Source of the DNA: Aliiglaciecola sp. 3_MG-2023
Lineage (GTDB): Bacteria > Pseudomonadota > Gammaproteobacteria > Enterobacterales > Alteromonadaceae
Length of the DNA stretch: 64,000 nt
Direction of reading: 5' to 3'
Assembly: GCF_030548205.1 (NCBI RefSeq)
Contig: NZ_JAUORV010000020.1
Span: 1 to 64,000 of the forward strand
Of this stretch, positions 51,197 to 61,420 are shown in pieces. A program made the position numbers and the translations under genes. How positions within the stretch are numbered: position 1 is the first letter of the stretch; each line of letters begins with the position of its first letter. Below the pieces are notes generated by a model. The model was not told the origin of the DNA. It ran no database searches and saw nothing but the letters and a program-made list of their open reading frames with translations.

Positions 51197-52448
51197 ATGC
51201 GTAGACTGGAAACTCAGCGGTCAATTGTGCAACCTTAGACGTCACTTGTTCACGTACTGAAGTATCTTCTGGGTTATCCAATAAATCACATATCCAATTT
51301 GCTAAATCAGTAACATGAGAGACTTTGAAACCTCTAGAAGTCACAGCGGGTGTACCAATGCGTATTCCACTGGTCACAAAGGGAGATTGTGGATCATTGG
51401 GAACCGTATTTTTATTAACCGTAATATTTACCGAACCAAGTAACGCATCAGCTTCTTTTCCGGTCATTCCACGAGCAATCAAATCCACCAAGAACAGATG
51501 ATTGTCCGTGCCACCTGAAACCACACCATAGCCACGCTCTAGGAACACGTTAGCCATTGCTTGGGCATTATCAATCACTTGTTGCTGATAAGTTGTAAAC
51601 TCAGGGGAAAGGGCCTCTTTAAATGCCACTGCTTTTGCAGCAATAACGTGCATAAGTGGACCACCTTGGATACCCGGAAAAATTAACGAATTAAACTTCT
51701 TTTCCAGCTCAGGGTTTGATTTACACACTATTAGGCCGCCACGAGGTCCACGAAGGGTTTTATGGGTGGTAGTGGTCACAACGTCAGCAATAGGCACAGG
51801 ATTAGGATACAGGCCTGCTGCAACTAATCCTGCAACATGAGCCATGTCTACGAATAAATAGGCACCGACACTTTGTGCGATATCTTTGAACTTCTGCCAA
51901 TCTACCACGCGTGAATAGGCAGAAAAGCCTGCCACTATCATTTTCGGCTTATGCTCTTGTGCTAACTCAGCCACTTGTTGATAGTCAATTTCACCGGTTT
52001 CTGTATCTAAGCCATACTGTATCGCGTTGTATAATTTCCCAGAAAAGTTCGGCTTTGCACCATGGGTTAAATGCCCACCGTGATCTAAGCTCAAACCAAG
52101 AATAGTATCGCCAGGCTTAAGCAGTGCCATGTACACTGCGGCATTAGCTTGTGAACCAGAATGAGGCTGAACATTGGCGTAATCAGCAGCAAAAAGTTGC
52201 TTAGCCCGTTCAATTGCTAACGTTTCAGCTTTATCTGCAAATTCGCAGCCGCCGTAATAACGTTTACCAGAGTAACCTTCTGCGTATTTATTGGTTAACA
52301 CGCTACCTTGTGCTTCCATCACCGCTTGACTGGTATAGTTTTCTGAAGCTATCAATTCGATGTGTGCTTCTTGTCGTTTTTCTTCATCTTCGATTATGTC
52401 GAAAATATCAGGGTCTACAGTTTTTAACGGGTTATTTAGTTGCATCAT
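51195..52448 (-). CDS. glyA: Serine hydroxymethyltransferase
   Basis: The 417-residue PLP enzyme has the GlyA landmarks: [32 protein letters not shown]-type segment ([14 protein letters not shown]), the PLP Lys in [16 protein letters not shown], and [17 protein letters not shown]. It converts serine and tetrahydrofolate to glycine and methylene-tetrahydrofolate in the cytoplasm. The length is standard. An alternative ATG one codon in is equally possible. It is divergent from the LysR gene at 52597. Confidence 0.97.
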   Translation of the reverse strand: MMQLNNPLKTVDPDIFDIIEDEEKRQEAHIELIASENYTSQAVMEAQGSVLTNKYAEGYSGKRYYGGCEFADKAETLAIERAKQLFAADYANVQPHSGSQANAAVYMALLKPGDTILGLSLDHGGHLTHGAKPNFSGKLYNAIQYGLDTETGEIDYQQVAELAQEHKPKMIVAGFSAYSRVVDWQKFKDIAQSVGAYLFVDMAHVAGLVAAGLYPNPVPIADVVTTTTHKTLRGPRGGLIVCKSNPELEKKFNSLIFPGIQGGPLMHVIAAKAVAFKEALSPEFTTYQQQVIDNAQAMANVFLERGYGVVSGGTDNHLFLVDLIARGMTGKEADALLGSVNITVNKNTVPNDPQSPFVTSGIRIGTPAVTSRGFKVSHVTDLANWICDLLDNPEDTSVREQVTSKVAQLTAEFPVYA

Positions 52449-52596
52449 TATATGTCCATTGCCTTTCGAGAAACTCTATGCTAGAACTACTAATGAAATA
52501 AATAAAATTAATAATAAATATGAGCTCATAAGATTTTAATATGGCTTTAACAAGGCATAAACATAAATGCCACCCACTTTAATAAGGAGTGAAGCC

Positions 52597-53451
52597 ATGA
52601 AAAATTTATCTATAGATTTTCTGCGATCATTTGTGACCATCGCACAAACAGGCAGTTATACATTGTGTGCGGAACGGCTTAAACGTACTCAGCCGGCGAT
52701 TAGTTTGCAAATCAAAAAACTAGAAGAAGTGGTGGGAGAAAAACTTTTTCTGCGGGAAGGGAATCGACTTACCCTCACGTTAGCCGGCAGTAAGTTACTT
52801 GAGTTTGGCATGAAAATACTGATGCTAAATGATCAAGCAATGGCGGAATTTGGTAAGCCACAAGTCAGTGGTAATATTAAATTAGGCATTCCTAGTGAAT
52901 TTTCCACCACTTTAATGCCGAAGATAATTCGCCGCTTTACTCACACCTACCCTGAAGTATCATTAGAAGTCCATTGTGCTTTAAGTAAAGATTTGGTGTG
53001 TGAACCCCTAAAAAGTCAATTTGATTTGATTCTATCCCTACAGGAACAACCGGATCCCGAACAAGAAGGCTTTATCATTACTGATCAACTGGTTTGGGTG
53101 GGCAGTCAGAGATACGTTAATAAAGTGCCTAACAAGCTACCGATAATTGCCGCTCCTGCGCCTTGTATTTATCGCAAACGGGCAACCCATGTATTAGGAA
53201 AGTGCAAAAAACAATGGCAAGTTGTGTATACCATCTCAGATCTGAACGGTATTCAAGCGGCCATTAATGAAGACTTAGGCATTACCGTATTAGCCAGAAG
53301 TACAGTGCCACCAGGTTTATTTGTGTTGCCACCGCAAGCCGATTTACCTGACTTAGGGCACATTGGTGTATGTTTGTTGAATCCTCAAAAAGTGCGCTCG
53401 GAAGCCATTGAATTGTTAGCGAAGGATATGGTTGCTCAGTTGGCGATTTAA
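52597..53451 (+). CDS. LysR-family transcriptional regulator
   Basis: The protein has 284 residues from the ATG at 52597, which has AAGGAG seven bases upstream; an ATG at 52567 would add ten residues with no ribosome site. The helix-turn-helix (GSYTLCAERLKRTQPAISLQIKKLEEVVG) is typical of LysR regulators and is followed by a type-2 substrate-binding effector domain. It is divergent from glyA and upstream of the convergent M20 operon. Target and ligand are unknown; glyA is one candidate by position. Confidence 0.88.
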   Translation: MKNLSIDFLRSFVTIAQTGSYTLCAERLKRTQPAISLQIKKLEEVVGEKLFLREGNRLTLTLAGSKLLEFGMKILMLNDQAMAEFGKPQVSGNIKLGIPSEFSTTLMPKIIRRFTHTYPEVSLEVHCALSKDLVCEPLKSQFDLILSLQEQPDPEQEGFIITDQLVWVGSQRYVNKVPNKLPIIAAPAPCIYRKRATHVLGKCKKQWQVVYTISDLNGIQAAINEDLGITVLARSTVPPGLFVLPPQADLPDLGHIGVCLLNPQKVRSEAIELLAKDMVAQLAI

Positions 53452-53520
53452 GCTATCAAACTCCATTTTTGATTAAACGGCTGATCAATCAAACCTGCAA
53501 AATCTAGAAACGAACAACCC

Positions 53521-53560
53521 AAAAAGCAGCACCTTAAGGAAAACTTAAGGTGCTGAAAGT
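53521..53560 (-). terminator. Terminator of the TonB-receptor/hydrolase operon
   Basis: AGCACCTTAAG (53528-53538) and CTTAAGGTGCT (53544-53554) form an 11-bp stem around GAAAA. Read on the minus strand the hairpin is followed by GCTTTTTGGG, consistent with intrinsic termination of the operon that ends at 53622. Confidence 0.8.
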
Positions 53561-53621
53561 TGCTCTTGGGAGCATACACACGAACACAATTAGTTATTGT
53601 TATTTATCTATTTCACTGGAA

Positions 53622-55250
53622 TTAAGGTTTGTCCTTAACCGTCGGATATTCCACGCCTAGTTGCTCCATATAAGTGTCATATTTATTGGCGTCATAATAG
53701 TAGGCCCGCATTTTCTCTCGATAACGCTGCATTATCTCCTCGTTTAGCTGGGTTTGAGGCTTATCACCTTTGCGCAAAAGCGACTTATATTTAACATCTT
53801 TGGTTTGTACTTCAGTAAAGTATTCTGTCACATCATCCATTAAAGCCGGATCAGTAAATAGATCGAGCAGCGTCATGCCGTGGGCTTTCGCCCCCGCAAT
53901 AATTCCTTTGTGGGCTATAGGTGTAGCCATCGACACCGCATTAGACCAGTGATGACCGGGCAAATTAGGAATATTAGAGGGGTACAACATAAAGATAGTT
54001 GGCACACTCCATGAGATATCGCCTACATCGTCAGAGGGGCCACCGGTTGGTACTTTAGGCTTGCGAGGATCACCAATCGGCATCACCTTGCTATACAAAC
54101 CAACAGCACTGGCACCAATCTCGGTTTGAACTGCTTTGGCCAAAGTGATGTCTTCAGCAGACCATTGGGGCATACCAACCGCTTTAATGTTTTCATAAGC
54201 ACGCAATGCCATAGGTTTATTAAAGTGTCCGGGCCAAGCCGTTCCCATGACGACTGAATCCCAAGAGGTATCGGTCATAAGTGCTGCGCCTTCGGCAATT
54301 TTGTCACCCACTTCCCACAACGCTTTAATGTGGTCGTAGTCCATTTCACGAAAGTAATACCATGCCGTTGCTTTAGATGGCACTACATTAGGTTGGTCAC
54401 CACCATCAGCAATCACTGAGTGAATGCGTTGCGCTAAGCGTAAATGCTCTCGACGGTAATTTAGTCCGACGCTCATCAGCTCTACAGCATCTAAAGCACT
54501 TCTTCCTCGCCAGGGACCACTAGCACTGTGGGCTGACTCACCATAGAAATTATATTGAACTGACACTAAACCTGACATACCCACTTCTCCGTAGAAAGTG
54601 CCAAAACCACTTCCTACATGTGAGTACAAGACCGCATCTACATCATCAAAATACCCGTCACGCACATAATAAGCTTTGGTAGCGAGTTGCTCTTCAGCCA
54701 CCCCAGGCCAAAGCATGATTGTGCCTTCTATTTGATGCTCAGACATATAATCCTTAAGGACCAATGCAGCAATAATATTCACCACCTGACCTGAATTATG
54801 ACCTTCACCATGACCAGGAGCTCCATCAACAATGGGGTCATGATAGGCAACACCGGGTTTTTGCGAGCCTTTAGGGATACCATCTAAATCAGTACCTAGC
54901 GCAATAACCGGTTTTCCGCTTCCCCACTTGGCTATCCATGCTGTGGGAATATCAGAGATACCTTTTTCGACTGTAAATCCCTGCTCCGTGAGAAATTGGG
55001 TTAAATAAGCGGAAGTTTCAATTTCTTGAAACCCCAACTCGCCAAAGGAATAGAGGGTGTCATTCATGACTTGCGCTAATTTCTTCTGGCCTTCAATTTT
55101 CGCTGCGATTTGCTCTTTAGCGGCTCGACGCTCACTGTCACTTAAACTCGCAGCCGTACTTTGACTGATAGCGACAACGAAAATTGCCGCTACTCGCAAA
55201 GTTGCCGGTAGGGTGCGGTTCAGAAGTTCTGAGATAAAGCCACCTTTCAT
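53622..55250 (-). CDS. Secreted M20D peptidase/amidohydrolase, AbgB-like (third copy)
   Basis: The 542-residue protein has an N-terminal signal peptide (about 1-34, ending STAAS). The catalytic and dimerisation domains match AbgB of the p-aminobenzoyl-glutamate hydrolase family: ALGTDLDGIPKGSQKPG, APGHGEGHNSGQV, GVAEEQLATKAYYVRDGYFDDVDA, SAHSA, GRSALDAVELM and ATPIAHKG. The usual metal-bridging Cys of GHGCGH is Glu here (GHGEGHN). The periplasmic enzyme probably cleaves an amide-linked aryl or acyl amino acid. Its ATG overlaps the preceding stop (TAATG). Confidence 0.87.
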   Translation of the reverse strand: MKGGFISELLNRTLPATLRVAAIFVVAISQSTAASLSDSERRAAKEQIAAKIEGQKKLAQVMNDTLYSFGELGFQEIETSAYLTQFLTEQGFTVEKGISDIPTAWIAKWGSGKPVIALGTDLDGIPKGSQKPGVAYHDPIVDGAPGHGEGHNSGQVVNIIAALVLKDYMSEHQIEGTIMLWPGVAEEQLATKAYYVRDGYFDDVDAVLYSHVGSGFGTFYGEVGMSGLVSVQYNFYGESAHSASGPWRGRSALDAVELMSVGLNYRREHLRLAQRIHSVIADGGDQPNVVPSKATAWYYFREMDYDHIKALWEVGDKIAEGAALMTDTSWDSVVMGTAWPGHFNKPMALRAYENIKAVGMPQWSAEDITLAKAVQTEIGASAVGLYSKVMPIGDPRKPKVPTGGPSDDVGDISWSVPTIFMLYPSNIPNLPGHHWSNAVSMATPIAHKGIIAGAKAHGMTLLDLFTDPALMDDVTEYFTEVQTKDVKYKSLLRKGDKPQTQLNEEIMQRYREKMRAYYYDANKYDTYMEQLGVEYPTVKDKP

Positions 55251-56857
55251 TATTCTTTCACCATTGGATACTCAATACCTAACTGCTCAAGGTACGTATC
55301 GTACTTTTCAGGATCGTAATAAAAAGGTCGCATCTTTTCTCTAAATTCACCCATGATATTCTCATTCAAATGAATTTGTGGCTTATCGGTATCACGTAAA
55401 AATGATTGATATTTCATATCTTTGGTTTGTACATTGTCGAAATAGTCTTGCACCTCAGCCATCAATTCTGGATCGGTGAATAAATCAATCATCGTCATGG
55501 CATGTGCTTTAGCACCTGCAACAATCCCCTTGTGAGCAATAGGCGTAGCCATTGCTACTGCGTTGGACCAGTGGTGTCCTTGCAAATTAGGAATGTTTGA
55601 AGGATAAGACAGCCACATTGAAGGCGTTACCCAAGAGATATCTCCCATATCGTCAGAGCCGCCGCCAGTCATTGTTTTAGGATCTGGGGGGGCAACAACA
55701 GGCATTACCTCTGTGGGTAAACCCGTTTGTGGCGCCCCCACTTCTTTTTGCAATGATTTGGCCAGCAAAATATCGTCTTCAGACCACTCAGGCATACCGA
55801 CTTTTTGGATATTTTCAAAGGCCCGCATTGCCATAGGTTTATTGTAATGACCAGGCCAAGCCGTTCCCATTACCGTTGAATCCCACGTGGTGTTAGTCAT
55901 CAAAGCTGCACCCTGTGCGATTTTGTCACCCACTTCCCAAAGAGCTTTTACGTGTGGGTAGTCTAACTCTCTAAAGTAATACCAAGAAGTCGCCTTAGAA
56001 GGCACTACATTAGGCTGATCGCCACCATCGACCACTACCGAGTGAGTGCGCTGAGCGATGCGTAAATGCTCACGACGATAGTTAATACCCACACTCATCA
56101 ACTCAACGGCATCTAATGCGCTTCTGCCACGCCAAGGTGCACCAGCACTGTGAGCAGACTCACCATAAAAATTATATTGGACTGACACCATCCCAGAGAA
56201 GAACGGGTTGCCGTAAAACGTACCAAAACGGTTACCTACGTGGGAATACAGTACCGCATCAACATCGTCAAAATAACCTTCACGCACATAATAGGCTTTA
56301 GTGGCAAGCTGCTCTTCAGCAACACCAGGCCATAACATAATGGTGCCTTCAATATTGTTTTCTGACATATATTCTTTAAGCGCCATAGCAGCTAATATAT
56401 TCACCACTTGGCCAGAGTTGTGCCCTTCACCGTGGCCAGGAGCACCTTCAACAATAGGATCATGATAGGCGACACCGGGTTTTTGCGAGGCTTTGGGAAT
56501 ACCGTCTAAATCGGTTCCCAAGGCAATGACGGGTTTACCGGAACCCCAAGTGGCTACCCATGCCGTTGGAATACCAGCAATGCCCTTTTCTATTTTAAAG
56601 CCTTGTTCAGCTAAATGATTGGTTAGATAGGCTGATGTTTCAAATTCTTGGAAACCTAACTCACCGAAAGAAAAAATCATGTCGTTCATGACTTGAGCAA
56701 GTTTTGCATTTTTATCGACTGCGGCGGCAACTTGTTGCTTAGCCGTCTCGCGCTGTGCGTCGGTGAAGGTAGTTGCTAAAGTGCATTGAGAAAAAAATAA
56801 GCCAAGCATTGCCATGCCTGCCTTTTTGGAGAGACTTTTTTTAGTGAAACTTAACAT
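55250..56857 (-). CDS. Secreted M20D peptidase/amidohydrolase, AbgB-like (second copy)
   Basis: I use the ATG at 56857 (535 residues), which has GGAG nine bases upstream and opens a signal peptide (MLSFTKKSLSKKAG... ending near CTLA); an ATG at 56881 adds eight residues. The protein shares the AbgB-like motifs of its neighbours (GTDLDGIPKASQKPG, APGHGEGHNSGQV, GRSALDAVELMSVGINYRREHLR, NPF around 218). It is closely related to the copies on both sides, indicating tandem duplication. The stop overlaps the next start. Confidence 0.87.
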   Translation of the reverse strand: MLSFTKKSLSKKAGMAMLGLFFSQCTLATTFTDAQRETAKQQVAAAVDKNAKLAQVMNDMIFSFGELGFQEFETSAYLTNHLAEQGFKIEKGIAGIPTAWVATWGSGKPVIALGTDLDGIPKASQKPGVAYHDPIVEGAPGHGEGHNSGQVVNILAAMALKEYMSENNIEGTIMLWPGVAEEQLATKAYYVREGYFDDVDAVLYSHVGNRFGTFYGNPFFSGMVSVQYNFYGESAHSAGAPWRGRSALDAVELMSVGINYRREHLRIAQRTHSVVVDGGDQPNVVPSKATSWYYFRELDYPHVKALWEVGDKIAQGAALMTNTTWDSTVMGTAWPGHYNKPMAMRAFENIQKVGMPEWSEDDILLAKSLQKEVGAPQTGLPTEVMPVVAPPDPKTMTGGGSDDMGDISWVTPSMWLSYPSNIPNLQGHHWSNAVAMATPIAHKGIVAGAKAHAMTMIDLFTDPELMAEVQDYFDNVQTKDMKYQSFLRDTDKPQIHLNENIMGEFREKMRPFYYDPEKYDTYLEQLGIEYPMVKE

Positions 56858-56957
56858 CTTGATATGCTCCGAGACGTTCATTAACTATGATCACGGTGAC
56901 CATTACTTATTCAACGAAAATATGGTGACAGCCAACGACTGCCACCAAATACCTGTA

Positions 56958-58592
56958 CTAAGGGTTTTTAACGGTTGGATATTCGACACCTAATTGTTCT
57001 AAGTAGGTATCGTACTTTTCAGGATCGTAGTAGAACTTTTCCAATTCAGACTTGTAAGTTGCCATTATTTCTTTGTTTAAATGAATGGCAGGCTTGTCTT
57101 GAGGACGCAATAAAGGCGTGTATTTGTCTTCTTTCGTTTGCACGTTCTTATAATAATCCCATGCTTCATCCATCAACGCACTATTGGTCAACAAGTCGAA
57201 TAAATTCAAGGCTTGCGCTTTAGCACCAGCAACAATCCCTTTGTGAGCAATAGGGGTTGCCATAGCAACTGAGTTAGACCAGTTGTGCCCGGGTAAATTA
57301 GGAATATTAGCTGGGTAGCGCAAGGTGATAGTAGGTACTTGCCAAGAAATATCACCAATATCGTCAGAACCGCCACCCGTTAACTTGGCAGGATCAGGCG
57401 GATCGAGTAACGGATTGAGCTCCGTTTTAAGGCCTTCCGGCGCGACACCAATTTCAGTTTGTAACGCTTTAGCCAAAGCGATGTCATCAGCTGACCACTC
57501 AGGCATGCCTACCAATTTGATATTTTCGTAGGCATCTTCAGCAATAGCTTTGTTCATATGTTGTGGCCAAGCTGAACCTAAAACCGTCGATGACCAAGAG
57601 GTATTACTCATCAGAGATGCCCCTTCTGCCATTTTGTCACCAATTTCCCACAAGGATTTAATATGGGGAAAATCAGTTTCTCTAAAGAAGTACCAGATAC
57701 TCGCTTTTTGAGGTACAACATTTGGCTGGTCACCGCCATCTACAATTATAGAGTGGATGCGTTGGGATAAACGCAAATGTTCGCGGCGGTAATTAATACC
57801 CACACTCATTAATTCAACAGCATCTAATGCACTACGGCCACGCCAAGGAGAACCAGCACTGTGCGCAGATTCACCAAAGAAGTCATATTGCACTGAGACT
57901 AAACCGTTTCCTCGTCCAGCTCCCCAGCTCGTACTGAAACTATTGGATACGTGGGAAAACAATACAGCATCAACTTCATCAAAGTAACCGTCACGGACGT
58001 AATAAGCTTTAGTCCCTAACTGCTCTTCGGCCACACCAGGCCAAATTTTAATGGTGCCATCGATATCATTTTTTTCCATGTATTCTTTAACGGTTAACGC
58101 CGCAAGGATGTTAACCACTTGCCCAGAGTTATGCCCTTCACCATGGCCAGGAGCGCCTTCAACAATAGGATCATGATAAGCCACCCCAGGCTTCTGAGAA
58201 GCCTTGGGGATGCCATCAATATCAGAGCCAAGGGCGATGACGGGACCGCCATCTCCCCAAGTCGCCATCCAAGCTGTTGGAATACCGGAAATACCACGCT
58301 CTATGGTAAATCCATTGTCTTCTAATATTTTGGTTAGGTATGCAGAGGTTTCAAATTCTTGGAAGCCTAATTCCCCAAAACTGAAGATCATATCGTTCAT
58401 CACCTGCGCTTGCTTAGCTTTAGCACCGACTGCATCAATCAGTGTCATTTTTGCTTCCATACGCTCGACTTGAGACATATCTTCAAAAGCTGCAGCTGAA
58501 CCAACAATTGACGTCATAGTTAAGCCAATGATGGCGTTTAAAACGTTGCGTTTAAACATGCTTTTGTCCTTTTTGATTAGCATTTTATTCAT
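56958..58592 (-). CDS. Secreted M20D peptidase/amidohydrolase, AbgB-like (first copy)
   Basis: The 544-residue protein is homologous to the two downstream copies, with GSDIDGIPKASQKPG, APGHGEGHNSGQV, GVAEEQLGTKAYYVRDG and GRSALDAVELMSVGINYRREHLR. The ATG at 58592 overlaps the TonB receptor stop (TAATG). An ATG at 58559 has a better ribosome site (AAGGAC) and directly opens the signal peptide (MFKRNVLNAIIGLT... ending near AAA), so the true start may be there (533 residues). It would act in the periplasm on a substrate imported by the adjacent receptor. Confidence 0.87.
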   Translation of the reverse strand: MNKMLIKKDKSMFKRNVLNAIIGLTMTSIVGSAAAFEDMSQVERMEAKMTLIDAVGAKAKQAQVMNDMIFSFGELGFQEFETSAYLTKILEDNGFTIERGISGIPTAWMATWGDGGPVIALGSDIDGIPKASQKPGVAYHDPIVEGAPGHGEGHNSGQVVNILAALTVKEYMEKNDIDGTIKIWPGVAEEQLGTKAYYVRDGYFDEVDAVLFSHVSNSFSTSWGAGRGNGLVSVQYDFFGESAHSAGSPWRGRSALDAVELMSVGINYRREHLRLSQRIHSIIVDGGDQPNVVPQKASIWYFFRETDFPHIKSLWEIGDKMAEGASLMSNTSWSSTVLGSAWPQHMNKAIAEDAYENIKLVGMPEWSADDIALAKALQTEIGVAPEGLKTELNPLLDPPDPAKLTGGGSDDIGDISWQVPTITLRYPANIPNLPGHNWSNSVAMATPIAHKGIVAGAKAQALNLFDLLTNSALMDEAWDYYKNVQTKEDKYTPLLRPQDKPAIHLNKEIMATYKSELEKFYYDPEKYDTYLEQLGVEYPTVKNP

Positions 58593-61420
58593 TACATTTC
58601 TACTCGGAAGCCAACTTTAAACTGACGACCCAATACGTCGTACAAACCGCGGTGTGTTTCTAAATAGCCAGGACGGTTTTCAGAACCTTGAGAAGCAGGA
58701 AATGCGACATCTGCCGGATCGGTATCAAAGAGATTGCGGATTGATAGATAAAATTCAGCTTCAGAGTCTTGACTAAAGCTAACTTTTTTAGCGGCATACA
58801 AATCAAAGTAAACTTCACCATCAACACTGTTGTCATTGATTGTGTAGTTAGGCGCAACACTTTCAGGACAACTAGAAGTACACTCAATATAAGCATTACT
58901 TAACACCCCGTCACTGACACCTCGAGCGGTCAAATCAACCGTGACACCATCTAGGGTATACGTTGCAGAAGCGCGGTATTTCCAATCTGGTGTACTAGTT
59001 GTATTGGCACCAGCAGAATCAACCGCAGTAACACCATTATCGGTGATACTTTCTAAATAATTAGTGGCTAAGAAACGCAGTTTAAAAGCGCCAGGTGCAT
59101 CATCAAAAACGTCACCTAAATCGAACGTGTAGGTTAGGTCATAATCAATACCTTTGGCCGTCATAACGTTTAGGTTGTCATACAAAAGGTTGATGGTTTG
59201 TAGCGTACCTGTTTCATCATAAATCATGTTGTCACAGTATTTCTGGACACCAAATTCAACGCAGAATTCCGCGGTATCATCAGCTGATACGAAACTAATG
59301 ATGCCATCGATTTCAACTTCGTAATAATCAATTGCAGCAGAGAAATTTTCTAAGAAGCTAGGACGTAAAATTACACCTATTCCCAAAGAATCGGCTTCTT
59401 CTGGCGCTACATCAGGGTTTCCTTGCAGGTTTTGAATCATAGGAACTGATGCGCCGTCGATTGTAACAGAGTTACTACGGGCAGTACCTGCAGCGTAGAG
59501 TTCACTCAAGTTAGGCGCACGGATATCGCGTGACTTGGTTAAACGAAATGTTGCTTCTTCGATTGGTTGATAGGTTAAACCCGCTTTCCAGGTAGTAACA
59601 CCACCAGAGGTACTGTAATCGGTGTAGCGGACTGCACCATTAAAGTCTAAATCATCCATTAGTGGGATCAACGTTTCAACATAACCTTCGATTACATCGT
59701 AGTCACCTTCAGTCACTTTGTAGTTACCGTATTTCCAGCCTGATTGATATTGTGACTCGACATAACCATCCATTTCTTCTTTACGGTATTCAGCACCAAA
59801 AGCAACAGAAATTGGACCCGCCCAGCCCTCAAAATCACCGGTACTGAAGTTAACCGCAGCCACATTTTGAATAAATTCTTGTTCACGGCGCGGACGACCT
59901 AATACATAATCCAATGCTTCGTCACTGGCAACACCCACACCTAGACGATTTAATGGAACACAGCCGTTACTGGGGTCAGTTAAAGTAGAACGACAAACAA
60001 CTTCGCCAGTGGAAGAATCAACTACCGCATCGGTTGCCAAAGTTAAACGAGCTGAATTATAGGTTGGGGTCATATGCTCATCGGTCTTGGTTTTACCGTA
60101 TTGATAATAAGCATCCCAAGTAAAGTACTTGCCGCCCATCTCAAATTCACCATCAGCACCCAATACAATTCGAGTGGTATCGCGGACGTTATTTGCGCCT
60201 GATGCAGGCATGTCGACATTACTTGTATTTAAACTAAAGCTCTCTAACCCTTCGTCTGCCATTTGCGTGGCTATTGAATCAGGTAAATATGCATTGTCAG
60301 CATATATAGTAACGCCTTTAGTGGTCGGATTGATGTAATAAGCTAAGCCTTCATATTCAGCATAAGAACCTTGCAAATACACCTCTGTTTCGCCAATCAT
60401 ATAACTCAGACGAGCAAATAAATTTTTACGTTCTTCATCGGCTGCTAAAGAGTTCGTGCCGACCATACCCGAAGAAGTATATTGCCAATCACCACCTTGC
60501 ATCCACTGACCTGAAACATCGCCAAAAGCCAGCTGATTAACCGCGCCATCAACGCCAAAATAGGTACCATATAAAGGACCAGAGGCGATCATTCCGCCTG
60601 GTGTATAATTAGAAATACCAATGCCTTCATCCACTAAGAAGAATGGAGAACCGTCGCTGGTATCAGGATTTATCATCCCAACATAACCTCTTTCAGCCCA
60701 ATCTCGCGTCTCATAGTGAATGCCATTTGCAGAGTAGTATTCGCCACTTAATAATAAGTGCCCTGCTCCATCGGCCAATTCAGTACCGTAGGTTAGTACC
60801 ACTTTGCCATTTTCTCTATCACTGTAGGTGGTTTCGCCATACTCAACTTGAGATTTAAAACCGGTATATTCTTTATCGAGTATAAAGTTCACTACACCAC
60901 TCACGGCATCTGAGCCATATACAGAGGATGCACCGCCAGTTACCACCTCAACATTTTTGATCAATGCCTGTGGGAAAGTATTGGTATCTACCTGACCCGT
61001 TGATGCAGACACGACGTTACGCTGACCGTCGAATAACACCAAGGTACGACCGACACCCAAGTTTCTTAAGTTCAATGCTGCGATACCTGAGGCACCGTTA
61101 CTCAATGAGCCGGATGATGTAGACGCGGTACTACTGCCGGTAACAGAAGGTAACGTATTAACAAACTCAGCCACACTTCCTGGTGCGTAAGCATTAATGT
61201 CATCTTGTGTCATTATGGTCACGGGTGCTGGCGTGTCATAGCCGTCCCTTGCTACCCGTGAACCTGTAATTTGAATGGATTCTAATTTGTCATCTTCGCT
61301 TAAACTGTCGTATTCACTAGCTGCTTCCTGAGCAAGAGCGGTATTCACTGCCAACATGCTAGAAATCAATGTAGCCAGATAGGTAACTCTATGCGTTTTT
61401 GATTTAATGGGGCTTTTCAT
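58592..61420 (-). CDS. TonB-dependent outer-membrane receptor
   Basis: The 942-residue protein has a signal peptide (about 1-30, ending ALA), a candidate TonB box near LESIQITGSRV, a plug domain (TPAPVTIMTQDDINAYAPGSVAEFVNTLPSV, NLRNLGVGRTLVLFDGQR, GGASSVYGSDAVSGVVNFIL) and a 22-strand-type barrel ending in a Phe-containing final strand (FKVGFRVEM). The ribosome site AGGAGAAGAACAC precedes the ATG. Overlap with three secreted hydrolase genes suggests import and breakdown of an amide-linked compound or peptide. The ligand is unknown. Confidence 0.93.
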   Translation of the reverse strand: MKSPIKSKTHRVTYLATLISSMLAVNTALAQEAASEYDSLSEDDKLESIQITGSRVARDGYDTPAPVTIMTQDDINAYAPGSVAEFVNTLPSVTGSSTASTSSGSLSNGASGIAALNLRNLGVGRTLVLFDGQRNVVSASTGQVDTNTFPQALIKNVEVVTGGASSVYGSDAVSGVVNFILDKEYTGFKSQVEYGETTYSDRENGKVVLTYGTELADGAGHLLLSGEYYSANGIHYETRDWAERGYVGMINPDTSDGSPFFLVDEGIGISNYTPGGMIASGPLYGTYFGVDGAVNQLAFGDVSGQWMQGGDWQYTSSGMVGTNSLAADEERKNLFARLSYMIGETEVYLQGSYAEYEGLAYYINPTTKGVTIYADNAYLPDSIATQMADEGLESFSLNTSNVDMPASGANNVRDTTRIVLGADGEFEMGGKYFTWDAYYQYGKTKTDEHMTPTYNSARLTLATDAVVDSSTGEVVCRSTLTDPSNGCVPLNRLGVGVASDEALDYVLGRPRREQEFIQNVAAVNFSTGDFEGWAGPISVAFGAEYRKEEMDGYVESQYQSGWKYGNYKVTEGDYDVIEGYVETLIPLMDDLDFNGAVRYTDYSTSGGVTTWKAGLTYQPIEEATFRLTKSRDIRAPNLSELYAAGTARSNSVTIDGASVPMIQNLQGNPDVAPEEADSLGIGVILRPSFLENFSAAIDYYEVEIDGIISFVSADDTAEFCVEFGVQKYCDNMIYDETGTLQTINLLYDNLNVMTAKGIDYDLTYTFDLGDVFDDAPGAFKLRFLATNYLESITDNGVTAVDSAGANTTSTPDWKYRASATYTLDGVTVDLTARGVSDGVLSNAYIECTSSCPESVAPNYTINDNSVDGEVYFDLYAAKKVSFSQDSEAEFYLSIRNLFDTDPADVAFPASQGSENRPGYLETHRGLYDVLGRQFKVGFRVEM

